Assembly (NCBI RefSeq): GCF_965228935.1
Contig: NZ_OZ245846.1
Coordinates: 2,232,001 to 2,296,000 of the forward strand
Origin: Ulvibacterium sp965228935
GTDB lineage: Bacteria; Bacteroidota; Bacteroidia; Flavobacteriales; Flavobacteriaceae
Direction of reading: 5' to 3'
Length of the DNA: 64,000 nucleotides
Numbering within the stretch: position 1 is the first letter of the stretch; each line of letters begins with the position of its first letter. Made by a program: the position numbers and the translations under genes. This document shows, one piece after another, positions 1 to 8,262 of the stretch. Under the pieces are notes generated by a model. It was not told where the DNA came from and did not search any database. It saw only the letters and a program-made list of their open reading frames with translations.

Positions 1-678
1 GACGTAGTGAAGACCAAAATAGCAGCCGAAAAATATCCAAAGGCCCACGCAATTGTCGGGGATATCAGCAATGCAAAGGATGTGGGACGGATTTTCAGGG
101 AAATAAAGGAAAAATATGGACTGGTGCACGGACTGGTCAATAATGCGGGTATTGGGTTGCATAAGAACGCCCATTTGGTAGAAGAATCCGAATTTGACAA
201 TCTTTACAAGATAGACGTTAAAGGCGTTTGGTTAATGGCCCGGGCCTTTGTAAAACAATTGATGGAGGTCGATCAAGTGGGTCATATCGTTAATATATCT
301 TCGGTTCATGCCCGAGAAACCACCGCAAGGTATGCTATTTATGCCAGTGCCAAGGCGGCGGTAGAGGGATTGACCAGGGGAATGTCCATTGAGTTAGGGG
401 AGTTTGGTGTGCGTTGCAATGCCGTGGCCCCAGGTTATGTGGATTCCGAACAAAGTTGGGATGCCGTAGCCTCTTGGACCGATAAACCTAAGGCTTGGAT
501 AGAGGGTCAAAAAAATGACTATCAAAGCCTAAGACATATGATAACTGCCCGCGATTGTGGTAATGCGGTGGTTTTTTTGTTATCCCATATGGCCAATTCA
601 ATAACTGGGCAAACGCTTACCGTGGATGCCGGTTTTACCAATTTGTTGTACGCCAATAGTTTTATTCCCAAAACCTAA
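1..678 (+). CDS. SDR-family oxidoreductase, 5' end off the window
   Basis: A classical short-chain dehydrogenase/reductase, expected to be a cytoplasmic NAD(P)-dependent alcohol or ketone oxidoreductase. The frame is open to base 1, so the real start and the TGxxxGxG cofactor loop lie outside. Counting from the GTG at base 7, the structural NNAG motif is at residues 45-48, the catalytic Ser near 98-99 and the YxxxK pair at Y112/K116. The C-terminus has the family's usual GQTLTVDAG strand. The stop codon overlaps the next start by one base (678), so it is translated with the enolase-superfamily gene and probably works in the same pathway. The substrate cannot be read from sequence. A hydroxy-acid or sugar-derived alcohol is a guess from the neighbouring dehydratase-like gene. 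Confidence 0.9.
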   Translation, partial: DVVKTKIAAEKYPKAHAIVGDISNAKDVGRIFREIKEKYGLVHGLVNNAGIGLHKNAHLVEESEFDNLYKIDVKGVWLMARAFVKQLMEVDQVGHIVNISSVHARETTARYAIYASAKAAVEGLTRGMSIELGEFGVRCNAVAPGYVDSEQSWDAVASWTDKPKAWIEGQKNDYQSLRHMITARDCGNAVVFLLSHMANSITGQTLTVDAGFTNLLYANSFIPKT

Positions 679-1817
679 TGACTATGCGAATTACCCACAT
701 CAATCTATACGAAGTAAAAGTACCCACGCATCCTGGAACCATTGCCAGTAAAGGTATCGACAAACCTTTGCATAAACTTCCCGTTGGTGCCAAAGCTGGA
801 TGGAGCGTACAATTCGATGCAATATCCAAATTACTGGTACAAGTGGAGCTAAGTAATGGTACTGTAGGCTGGGGTGAGCTGTACAGAGGTCATGATTGGA
901 ACATGGTCCATAATATCTGTGATATTCTCATTGGAATGGACATTGAAAATCTGGTACTTCAAAAATTACCTTTTGTTTTCTGCAGGGAGTACGACGGATT
1001 TGAGTGTGCCCTTTGGGATGCCTATGCGAGATTAAAGGATGTAAGGGTCGTAGATCTCTTGGGAGGTGCGATTAGGGATAAGGTTAAAATAGGGGCATGG
1101 TCCAGCCATAGGAATTTGGATGATATTGGCGAGTTGGCTTCCAATTTTCAGAAACAAGGGTACGATTGTCTAAAATTCAAAACGGATCTGGAGGATGACG
1201 TGGTGGGTTGGTGTAGGAAAATAGCAGAGGCGGCTCCGGGGATGCAGGTAATTCTTGACCCCAATGAGCGTTGGGAACATGCTTATGAAGTCAGAAAGCG
1301 CCTGGATGGTCTAAAGGAAGTTGGCAATGTGCTCTGTCTTGAAGATCCCATTCCAAGATGGCAATTATCCGAGTACTCAAAATTACGGGCATATAGTTCC
1401 ATACCAATTGTTTTACATGTGTCTTTGCCTTATATACTGCATGGACAACGAATAAAGGACAGTATACAGGCTATCCAACAACAAGCGGTGGATGGGTTTA
1501 ATTTCAATTGTGGATTAGCCAACTTTCAACGGTTGGATCATATTGCTTCAGCCGCCGAACTTCCTTGCTGGCATGGGTCGGAAGTAGATTTGGGAATTCT
1601 GGAGACTACGTACGTTCATTCCGCGGCCGCGGCGGAATCATGCATTTGGCCCAGTGATATATTCGGTCGGTTGATCAGGGAACACGATTTGCTTAAGGCA
1701 CCCTTGAAAATGGAACCTCCATTTGCATATCTTCCAGATGACAAGGGATTAGGAGTGGAACCGGATATGGATGCCATAACTGATTATCAAGTAAGTACAA
1801 AAGAATACAAGGCATGA
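678..1817 (+). CDS. Enolase-superfamily (mandelate racemase/muconate lactonising type) enzyme
   Basis: 379 residues, with the N-terminal capping domain at about 1-130 and the barrel at about 140-350. The KxK pair of the MR/MLE group is K166/K168 (CLKFKTD). D194 with N196 (LDPNERW) and E222 (LEDP) supply the first two metal ligands. At the third-ligand position, where relatives have an acidic residue after IPI, this protein reads IPIVLHVSLPY (about 243-252) with no Asp or Glu; H247 or H299 might substitute. Members abstract a proton alpha to a carboxylate, often as sugar-acid dehydratases or cycloisomerases; which reaction applies here is unknown. It overlaps the SDR stop by one base, and a gap of about 140 bases separates it from the Rid gene. 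Superfamily assignment is firm, function is not. Confidence 0.82.
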   Translation: MTMRITHINLYEVKVPTHPGTIASKGIDKPLHKLPVGAKAGWSVQFDAISKLLVQVELSNGTVGWGELYRGHDWNMVHNICDILIGMDIENLVLQKLPFVFCREYDGFECALWDAYARLKDVRVVDLLGGAIRDKVKIGAWSSHRNLDDIGELASNFQKQGYDCLKFKTDLEDDVVGWCRKIAEAAPGMQVILDPNERWEHAYEVRKRLDGLKEVGNVLCLEDPIPRWQLSEYSKLRAYSSIPIVLHVSLPYILHGQRIKDSIQAIQQQAVDGFNFNCGLANFQRLDHIASAAELPCWHGSEVDLGILETTYVHSAAAAESCIWPSDIFGRLIREHDLLKAPLKMEPPFAYLPDDKGLGVEPDMDAITDYQVSTKEYKA

Positions 1818-1960
1818 AACGAACATGAATTTTTTAATCAATAACTAAGCCCAGTGGAGTGATTAAAATAAATTTATGAGAGAACAAGTGCAACGAGTGG
1901 TTGCATGGGTTCTTAAATTTTTATAAAGCTTATTTACAAGCATTTAAAAATTTTAAACAA

Positions 1961-2839
1961 ATGAAAAAGAATCCTTTTCCCGCAAGCGATCTGGATCGGA
2001 GATATCTCTGGGAAATGTTGGTAAATAGGGATATCAAGGCTTTCGTTTCCCAAGATTGGTCTATGGTACAAGATGATTTTATAGCGGAAGGGTTCATGGG
2101 CATCGATGCTGGAAAACAGGATAATGTAGACAAATGGGCACTAAAATACCCTAGCTTGGAGTCCTACAAAACGGAATGGCTGTCCCAAGCGGAGGAATTT
2201 GCCAAAATGGATTTGGTAGAAGATAAGGAAGATGCCTTTCATCGGGTAACCATCCTACAGGATATTGAGATACAAGGTAATTTTGCGCTTTTGCACAAGA
2301 AGTTTTTTGGGCCGATGCAGAAAAAGGATGGTGGCGAAATCGAGACGGATTGGCAAACCCTATATCGCTGTAAGAAAGTAGGGAATGAATGGAAAATAGT
2401 GGGTTTTACCGGGTATATGCCCTTGATTCCAAAATCTGCGGATACGGCCAAGGATATCGGTAAATTTTTGCCAAAAAATGCGAGTCAGCATAAAACTGCC
2501 GGGCCCTATGCACCAGTATTGGAAGTGAATCCGGGGAAATTGGTCGTTATTTCGGGTCAAGCTTCAATCGATAGGGAAGGCAACGTAATCGGGGAAACCA
2601 TTGAGGAACAGACCGCCTATACCTTGGACAATTGTGCGCTGCAGTTGGCAACGGCCGGTTGCACGTTTCAAGATGTCTTTAAAGTTAATGTTTATATCAA
2701 GGATTTAAAGGAATGGCCTCGTTTCAACACTGTGTACAAGAACTACTTTACAGAGCCAAAACCGGTACGTACGGCGGTGGAGTCAGGTTTGTTGATGACC
2801 TTACGGGTAGAAGTAGAAATGTGGGCGGTAAAAAAATAG
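1961..2839 (+). CDS. NTF2-like domain fused to a Rid (YjgF/YER057c/UK114) domain
   Basis: 292 residues when started at the ATG at 1961. An in-frame ATG at 1901 would add a 20-residue AT-rich extension (HGFLNFYKAYL...) that matches no domain, so the shorter form is preferred. Residues about 10-155 resemble an NTF2/SnoaL-like cone-shaped domain (LWEMLVNRDIKAFVSQDW). Residues about 172-290 are a Rid domain with the SGQ loop at 198-200, the active-site Arg at R270 (PVRTAVE) and acidic E284/E286 near the end. RidA proteins hydrolyse reactive enamine/imine intermediates; the fused domain could bind a small substrate. It lies 4 bases before the creatininase-family gene. The fusion fits an operon that breaks down a nitrogen-containing compound, which is inference. 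Confidence 0.78.
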   Translation: MKKNPFPASDLDRRYLWEMLVNRDIKAFVSQDWSMVQDDFIAEGFMGIDAGKQDNVDKWALKYPSLESYKTEWLSQAEEFAKMDLVEDKEDAFHRVTILQDIEIQGNFALLHKKFFGPMQKKDGGEIETDWQTLYRCKKVGNEWKIVGFTGYMPLIPKSADTAKDIGKFLPKNASQHKTAGPYAPVLEVNPGKLVVISGQASIDREGNVIGETIEEQTAYTLDNCALQLATAGCTFQDVFKVNVYIKDLKEWPRFNTVYKNYFTEPKPVRTAVESGLLMTLRVEVEMWAVKK

Positions 2840-2843
2840 TACT

Positions 2844-3602
2844 ATGATCTGGGACGAATTGACCACTTTGGATTTTGAAAGAATCGATAGGAGCATTCCG
2901 GTTCTTCTCGTTACATCGGCAACCGAACAACATGGTCCGCATTTACCTTTGGCCACGGACCGATTAATAGGTGAACATTTTGCCCGTTCGTTGCATGAAA
3001 AAATACCTGATGACATACTGATTTTACCCGTTATGTCCGTTGGTTGTTCCGATCACCATATGGATTTTTTGGGATCGTTGACCTTAAGTCATGGCACCTT
3101 TATGAATCAGGTTGAAGACATGGTACGATCTGTGATACACCATGGATTTACCAATATCGTACTTCTGAATAGTCATGGCGGAAATCAGGCGGTAAATCAG
3201 GTTTTGGTGGAAAAGTTGGGCAATGCCAATCCGGGTGTACAAATAGTAATGGCCACATGGTGGAAATTAGGAGGCGCTGAATTGGGATCGTTAAACGAAG
3301 GTGGAGCCATGAGTACCGGTCATGCCGGCGAGTTCGAGACTTCCCTGATGTTACTGATAGCACCGCATTTGGTACGAAAGGACGCCTATGAAAAGGGAAA
3401 ACATTCCAAAACCTTTCAATGGGCCGAAGGGGATATGTTACATCCTCCAAAAGTGGCACTCTATCGCTCTATTAAGAAAATGACTTCCAATGGGGTATAT
3501 GGTGATCCAACCTACGCCTCTAAGGCCAAAGGATTGGAAATCAAGAAATTGGTATTGGAAAACCTACAACGGATTGTCCTTGATTTAAAGGACGCGAGAT
3601 GA
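2844..3602 (+). CDS. Creatininase-family amidohydrolase
   Basis: 252 residues, the usual length for the family. Metal-site motifs are clear: E28-Q-H30-G-P-H33 and D39 (TEQHGPHLPLATD), NSHGGN at 109-114 and GHAGEFETS at 159-167. These enzymes are cytoplasmic, metal-dependent hydrolases of cyclic amides or related rings. The family includes creatinine amidohydrolase, formamidopyrimidine deformylases and 3-dehydro-scyllo-inosose hydrolase, so the substrate here is open. The start follows the Rid gene by 4 bases and the end overlaps the symporter start in an ATGA junction (3599-3602), so coupled translation is likely. Together with the enolase-type and SDR enzymes it suggests ring opening of an imported small molecule. 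Confidence 0.88.
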   Translation: MIWDELTTLDFERIDRSIPVLLVTSATEQHGPHLPLATDRLIGEHFARSLHEKIPDDILILPVMSVGCSDHHMDFLGSLTLSHGTFMNQVEDMVRSVIHHGFTNIVLLNSHGGNQAVNQVLVEKLGNANPGVQIVMATWWKLGGAELGSLNEGGAMSTGHAGEFETSLMLLIAPHLVRKDAYEKGKHSKTFQWAEGDMLHPPKVALYRSIKKMTSNGVYGDPTYASKAKGLEIKKLVLENLQRIVLDLKDAR

Positions 3603-5074
3603 CCAACTTCGACTTTGGTATCGATGGGGGAATTGTTGTGCTGTACCTTATAGGCACAATTGCCTCGGGGCTTTGGGTACGTCGCTATGTAAGGAATGTA
3701 AATGACTTTTTGGTAGCGGGGCGAAGCGTGGATCTCTATTTAGGTATTGCTTCCCTGGCGGCAACCGAATTTGGTATCGCCACTTGTATGGCCAACGCGG
3801 AACTGGGCTTCAAATATGGTTTTGCCGGTATTACCCCTGGGATAGCCTTGGCCTTGGCCATGTTCGTTGTGGGATATACTGGGTTTTGTGTTAAGCCATT
3901 ACGGGATAAACAGGTAATTACCCTTCCTGAGCTTTTTGAGGATAAATTTGGTCCACGGGTACGTTGGGCCAGTGGGGTGGTCATTGTTTTGGGAGGGTTG
4001 CTGAATATGGGTGTTTTTCTGCGGCAGGCCGGGAACTTTTTGACGGCGGTATGCGGTTTTGATATGGCCTATCTGGAAATTGTGATGACTCTTATTCTAT
4101 TGGGGGTGGCCGCATATACAATTCTGGGCGGCATGATTTCGGTTTTTATAACCGATTACATACAATTTGTAGTAATGAGCATTGGTCTCATTGCTGTGGT
4201 ATTTTTGGTGGTCTATCAGTTTGGATGGATTGATATGCTCTCCAGCTTAGATCGGATTAGGGGTCCGGTGGCCTACAATCCATTTGAGGATGATACCTAT
4301 GGCCTGGATCGTATCCTTCTCGATGTTCTATTGGCTTTCGCTTCGATTCTGACCTGGCAGACCATTATTTCAAGGGTGTTATCGGCAAAGGATACCAAAA
4401 CGGCCAAACATATCTTTGTGGGTACATCACCGTTTATGCTGGTTCGTTTTGCGATTCCCGCCATATTGGGTATAGCGGCCCTGCATTATTTTGGTCCGGA
4501 TAAATTTACCGATAACGAGGCGATTTTGGCCATGCCCACTATGTTCGCCCAACTTTTACCCGTAGGATTGATCGGAATTGTGGTAGCGGCTATGTTGGCC
4601 GCGGATATGTCAACAAATTCTTCCTATATGATTGCCTGGAGTTCGGTCATTTACAATGATATCATGAAACCGATTCACAAGGGACTGTGGTCGAATGCGA
4701 AAGGACTTCGTTGGAACCGTATCCTAATCGCCCTTATCGGGATTTTTTTATTGCTCTACGGATTGTGGTACCCTCTAAAAGGAGATCTTTGGGTATACCT
4801 TCAGGTCACCGGAACCATTTATCTTTCAAGCATGAGTGTCCTATTGATAGCCGCTTGCTATTGGAAACCAGCAAACAATTGGGGGGCCATAGCTGCGATA
4901 GCCATTGGTTGTGCTATTCCCATAAGTTATTTGATATTACAGGAAATATCCCTTACACAGGAATGGATATTGAAGGTTGGACCCTATAAATTTGGGGCTG
5001 TCACCTATTTTGCAGCCGCTTTTGCCATGATTATCGGTTCTTTACTTAAGCCATCAACCCAAAAAACAAACTGA
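3599..5074 (+). CDS. Sodium:solute symporter (SSS family)
   Basis: 491 residues and about 13 hydrophobic helices, as in the SSS/SLC5-like family of Na+-driven importers. The start has the typical GIDGGIVVLYLIGTIASGLWVRRYVRNVNDFLVAGRS pattern in two parts (residues about 6-42): a first helix, then the DFLVAGR loop. Helices continue to about residue 485. The gene overlaps the creatininase start-stop as ATGA and is followed after one base by a 45-residue membrane protein. Position in the operon implies import of the compound degraded by the upstream enzymes. Substrates in the family range from sugars to amino acids, nucleosides and pantothenate, and the sequence alone does not decide between them. 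Confidence 0.9.
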   Translation: MTNFDFGIDGGIVVLYLIGTIASGLWVRRYVRNVNDFLVAGRSVDLYLGIASLAATEFGIATCMANAELGFKYGFAGITPGIALALAMFVVGYTGFCVKPLRDKQVITLPELFEDKFGPRVRWASGVVIVLGGLLNMGVFLRQAGNFLTAVCGFDMAYLEIVMTLILLGVAAYTILGGMISVFITDYIQFVVMSIGLIAVVFLVVYQFGWIDMLSSLDRIRGPVAYNPFEDDTYGLDRILLDVLLAFASILTWQTIISRVLSAKDTKTAKHIFVGTSPFMLVRFAIPAILGIAALHYFGPDKFTDNEAILAMPTMFAQLLPVGLIGIVVAAMLAADMSTNSSYMIAWSSVIYNDIMKPIHKGLWSNAKGLRWNRILIALIGIFLLLYGLWYPLKGDLWVYLQVTGTIYLSSMSVLLIAACYWKPANNWGAIAAIAIGCAIPISYLILQEISLTQEWILKVGPYKFGAVTYFAAAFAMIIGSLLKPSTQKTN

Positions 5075-5075
5075 T

Positions 5076-5213
5076 ATGGAACATTGGTTTTGGACGATAC
5101 TCTGTTTCTTGGTACTGGTCTGGTACCTGGTGGTTACCATTGTCGTAGCCTTGCGTGGGGGAACCGACATCAAAAAGATGTTGGGTAAATGGAAACGGGA
5201 AATGGAAAAATAA
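5076..5213 (+). CDS. Small single-pass membrane protein, possible symporter partner
   Basis: A 45-codon ORF starting one base after the symporter stop (ATG 5076, TAA 5211-5213). It begins MEHWFWTILCFLVLVWYLVV, then TIVVALRG, and ends in a basic, amphipathic tail (KKMLGKWKREMEK). One transmembrane helix spans about residues 5-26. By the positive-inside rule the Lys/Arg-rich C-terminus is cytoplasmic. Small helical subunits do accompany some SSS carriers, so a stabilising or regulatory role for the upstream symporter is reasonable inference. No family is recognised. The tight spacing, intact reading frame and clean hydrophobic-then-basic composition argue for a real gene. Confidence 0.68.
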   Translation: MEHWFWTILCFLVLVWYLVVTIVVALRGGTDIKKMLGKWKREMEK

Positions 5214-5577
5214 GGATACTTTTATTTCTACCACATATCTCGATTTCAAAAAGTTGGCCAGTTTACTTGATTTGCTAAGTTATTGTTGTGCTGCGTCATA
5301 CTAACCTAAAACTCAATATCCCAATATCATTTTGGCGATTTCATGGCGCGCTCGTACCTGAGCATTTTCGATCTATAAGAACGGTTTAGTTGATGTTTTG
5401 TACTATCTTTTGGATTCATGGTGCATTTATGCCCTCGGCTATTCTAGTCTTTTGATTTTTTGAACGAATCCGTTTCGAATAAGTGAATAGATGATTGATT
5501 TTGGCAGATGGGTTTAACGGAATTTTAGCTATTTTTAGGGAGTACCTCCATAGAACCTAAGTGAAAACCAGCTTTAT
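5214..5577. other. 364-base intergenic region before the AraC-type regulator
   Basis: AT-rich, with no ORF of credible composition, no RNA gene and no strong terminator hairpin after the 45-residue ORF. The only supportable item is a promoter-like pair at 5473-5503, listed separately. It contains no copy of the CAG-N7-CAGGAT element found in the polysaccharide locus. Confidence 0.6.
5473..5503 (+). promoter_or_regulatory. Possible promoter of the AraC-type regulator
   Basis: TTTC (5473-5476), a 19-base spacer, then TGATTTTG (5496-5503). The Bacteroidota consensus is TTTG-N19-TAnnTTTG. The -33 box matches 3 of 4 positions and the -7 box 5 of 6 fixed positions. The start codon is 75 bases downstream. 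Match quality is moderate and the region is AT-rich, so chance is possible. Confidence 0.38.
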
Positions 5578-7497
5578 ATGGAAAGCAGCGAGGGAAATAC
5601 CCAGCAGTCATTTCTTTTCAAATTACGGGAAATAGTTCTTGATAACTTAAAAAATGAGCAGTTTAGTGTAGAAGAGCTGGCAAGTACGTATGGATTAAGC
5701 CGTTCACAGTTGCACAAGAAGCTAAAGAAGAGTGAAGGCAAGTCCATAAGTCAGTTCATCAAAGAGGTTCGTTTGGAGAAGTCATTGGAGTTATTGAACA
5801 ACGATGACACTATTACTGCTTCCGAGGTGGCATATGAGGTTGGATTCTCTAGCCCAACCTATTTCAATACTTGTTTCAAGGATTTTTTTGGTTTTCCTCC
5901 CGGTGAGGCGAGAATGAGGGCCAAGATCCAAGATGATATGGGTTTGGACAATGCCGAACATGGAGATTTTAAACCCAATCCAAACAGGAAGGCCATCATA
6001 TTTTCGGTGAGTTTACTGGTACTGATAGCTGCTCTTTATGGATTATATAGGTTTAACATTACAAATGATACGATCAACAACGATTTCCAACACGGAACAG
6101 CAAAAAACACCGCTTCTAAAATCGAAAAATCCATTGCGGTACTTCCCTTAAAAAACTGGAGTGGGGATTCTGGTCTGGAATATGTCAGTGACGGTCTGAC
6201 CGACGCCTTAATATCGAAAATTGCCAATGTTAGTTCACTGGCCAAGGTGGTCCCTTTTACGACTATGTTGACTTACAAGGAAACTGGAAAAAAAATAAAG
6301 GAGGTAGCAAAAGAACAAAACGTTAGTCACATTTTGCAGGGAAGTTTTCAACTATCCGGGAATCAGGTAAAAATATCTTTACAACTTATCGAAGGTCAAA
6401 GTAGTGAACAGGTATGGTCTAACGAATACTCAAGTAAATGGAAAAGTAGCGAGATTTTTACCCTACAAGAAGAAGTTACCAAGAATGTGTTGAATGCCCT
6501 GAATGTGGTAATCACTGAAAAAGAATCCAAAATGCTTACCCGGATTCCAACGGACAATCATGAAGCTTACAATTATTTCCTATTGGCGGAATACCAACGT
6601 TACCAATATCAAAATGAAGCGTTTAAAAAAGCTATTCCTCTATACAAAAAGGCGATCGCTTTGGACTCGGCATTTGTTGACCCCTATGGCGCATTGGCTG
6701 AAGTCTACATTTTCCAAGGCTTGATAATGGCTATGGAAAGCGAGGAACAATCTTGGAAAAAAGCCAAAGAATTGCTTAAAAAAGCGGAGTTGCTGGATCC
6801 TTCAAATGAACTGGTACGGGAAAAACTATTGAATGTTTACTTTTTTTACGAGTGGGATTTCGACAGATTATCCCGATTACCTGAATCCGACAAGGATTTG
6901 ATGTATGATTTTAGAATAAAGATAGGGGAATATGAAAAAGCGTTGAAACACATCAATACATTGATTCTGGATAATCCCATTGGAGTTTCCTACGGCAAAA
7001 AGGCAGAAGTTCTTTTTTTAATGGGCAGAAAAGATTTATGTGAGGCCTTACTGAAAAAACATGATGTACTCTTTGATGATGGGTTTTATGTTAGAGAATC
7101 CGCCAAATGGCACTACTATTTAGGGAATTACAGTAAATCAAAAGAACAACTGGATAAATTAGTGGGAATGTCCAAGAATTTTCCACCCATCGTAATTTGG
7201 TTACAGGCAATTCATGCAAACATAGATGGAGATTTAGGAAAGGCCAACAAAAAATATGCGATTTTAAGAGACAAGTTCGATAATCAGGAATCTGGAAGTC
7301 CGGGATGGTTTATGGCCCTCTATCATTTTCATTCCAATGAACCTGATAAAGGATTTCGATGGCTTGAAAAATCATTTGACCGACATGAAGTAGAGATGAT
7401 TTGGCTACGGGCCGAGCCTTTACTGGCACCTTATCGCGATGATTCCAGATATATTGAACTTTACTACAAAATGCAATTTCCGGTTCCCATTCCATGA
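5578..7497 (+). CDS. Membrane-anchored AraC-type regulator with TolB-like and TPR sensor region
   Basis: 639 residues. An N-terminal AraC-type DNA-binding domain spans about 12-113: first helix-turn-helix around ELASTYGLSRSQLHKKLK (33-50), second around ASEVAYEVGFSSPTYFNTCFK (81-101). A single transmembrane helix follows at about 138-158. The next domain, about 183-305 (SIAVLPLKNWSG...YVSDGLTDALISKI), resembles the TolB-like/FlgO-like region found beside adenylate cyclases. TPR-type helical repeats run from about 320 to 620. The DNA-binding domain should be cytoplasmic and the repeats periplasmic, so it may bind DNA while membrane-tethered. It is transcribed alone. It is the only AraC-type protein visible here, but it lies over 20 kb from the polysaccharide locus. 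Its target genes are unknown. Confidence 0.87.
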   Translation: MESSEGNTQQSFLFKLREIVLDNLKNEQFSVEELASTYGLSRSQLHKKLKKSEGKSISQFIKEVRLEKSLELLNNDDTITASEVAYEVGFSSPTYFNTCFKDFFGFPPGEARMRAKIQDDMGLDNAEHGDFKPNPNRKAIIFSVSLLVLIAALYGLYRFNITNDTINNDFQHGTAKNTASKIEKSIAVLPLKNWSGDSGLEYVSDGLTDALISKIANVSSLAKVVPFTTMLTYKETGKKIKEVAKEQNVSHILQGSFQLSGNQVKISLQLIEGQSSEQVWSNEYSSKWKSSEIFTLQEEVTKNVLNALNVVITEKESKMLTRIPTDNHEAYNYFLLAEYQRYQYQNEAFKKAIPLYKKAIALDSAFVDPYGALAEVYIFQGLIMAMESEEQSWKKAKELLKKAELLDPSNELVREKLLNVYFFYEWDFDRLSRLPESDKDLMYDFRIKIGEYEKALKHINTLILDNPIGVSYGKKAEVLFLMGRKDLCEALLKKHDVLFDDGFYVRESAKWHYYLGNYSKSKEQLDKLVGMSKNFPPIVIWLQAIHANIDGDLGKANKKYAILRDKFDNQESGSPGWFMALYHFHSNEPDKGFRWLEKSFDRHEVEMIWLRAEPLLAPYRDDSRYIELYYKMQFPVPIP

Positions 7498-7669
7498 ATT
7501 AAGCTCGTTTTTAGGCGATATGCAACATAATTGGAATGCTTTAATTTTTTTTCTAATTGAATTCAGTTTTGTTTTAAACACTTCGAAACATAGCTGTTAG
7601 GTGTTGCCATGCTTGCTTCAACATCTTTGTGACATCAAATAAAATCAGTAACATTTAAAATTCAATGTC

Positions 7670-8176
7670 ATGAAGAAATTCGTTTTAACCTTAGTAGTAG
7701 TATTTGGGACTTTTCAAATTGTTTCGTCCCAAGCAGATTACAATGAACCCTTGGGAGTAGGTTTTCCTGCCGTTTCAAACCTCACTTATCTATCCAAAGT
7801 TTACCTTAAAGAAGCTTCCGGTGTTATTAAGGAGCTTCGATTGAAGGCCGCAAACTTTGATGTATTTAATGCTGAAGGATATGAACCTAATGCATCCAAT
7901 CCATTTGTGGTGGTGCATAAAGCAACAAATGGCCACATAACTGTCAGCTATGATAAAAATGGGGAAATTATCACCGCTTGGGAACGATTTGAAAATGTTC
8001 CTCTTTCAAAAAAGGTCAGGGAGTTGGTAGGCAAAAAATATGGTGGTTGGAAAATTGTTAAAAACACATATAGAAGTAGTTACAGCAATGGTAAAATTGA
8101 AACAAGTATATACAAGCTAAAACTGTCCAATGGTTATAGAACTATTGGAATAAAAGTAAACGCGTTGGAAATCTGA
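7670..8176 (+). CDS. Small secreted protein, PepSY-like hypothetical
   Basis: 168 residues with a signal peptide (MKKFVLTLVVVFGTFQIVSSQA, cleavage probably after SSQA near residue 22). The remainder is a mixed beta/alpha domain with a pattern seen in secreted flavobacterial hypotheticals: VSYDKNGEIITAWERFENVPLSKKVRELV... then a GWKIVKNTYRSSY strand. This resembles PepSY-like proteins such as the BLIP-type fold, but the similarity is from memory and weak. Expected location is the periplasm or outside the cell. It stands alone, 172 bases after the regulator, and is followed by a strong terminator. No function is assigned. Confidence 0.7.
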   Translation: MKKFVLTLVVVFGTFQIVSSQADYNEPLGVGFPAVSNLTYLSKVYLKEASGVIKELRLKAANFDVFNAEGYEPNASNPFVVVHKATNGHITVSYDKNGEIITAWERFENVPLSKKVRELVGKKYGGWKIVKNTYRSSYSNGKIETSIYKLKLSNGYRTIGIKVNALEI

Positions 8177-8216
8177 GACAAGCTTTTTTGCCACGTCGCA
8201 GTTTTTGTAGAAGATG

Positions 8217-8256
8217 AAAAAAGGCTTTGATTCTAAAGAGTATCAAAGCCTTTTTT
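8217..8256. terminator. Bidirectional intrinsic terminator
   Basis: A perfect 15-base inverted repeat: AAAAAAGGCTTTGAT (8217-8231), a 10-base loop, ATCAAAGCCTTTTTT (8242-8256). A T-run follows on the plus strand and, by symmetry, on the minus strand. It sits between the plus-strand secreted-protein gene (ends 8176) and the minus-strand gltD (ends 8263), so it can terminate both. Confidence 0.9.
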
Positions 8257-8262
8257 TAAATA

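Noticed and set aside
1901..1960. Upstream extension of the NTF2-like/Rid gene to the ATG at 1901
   Set aside because: The extra 20 residues are AT-driven and lie before the domain; the ATG at 1961 fits better.
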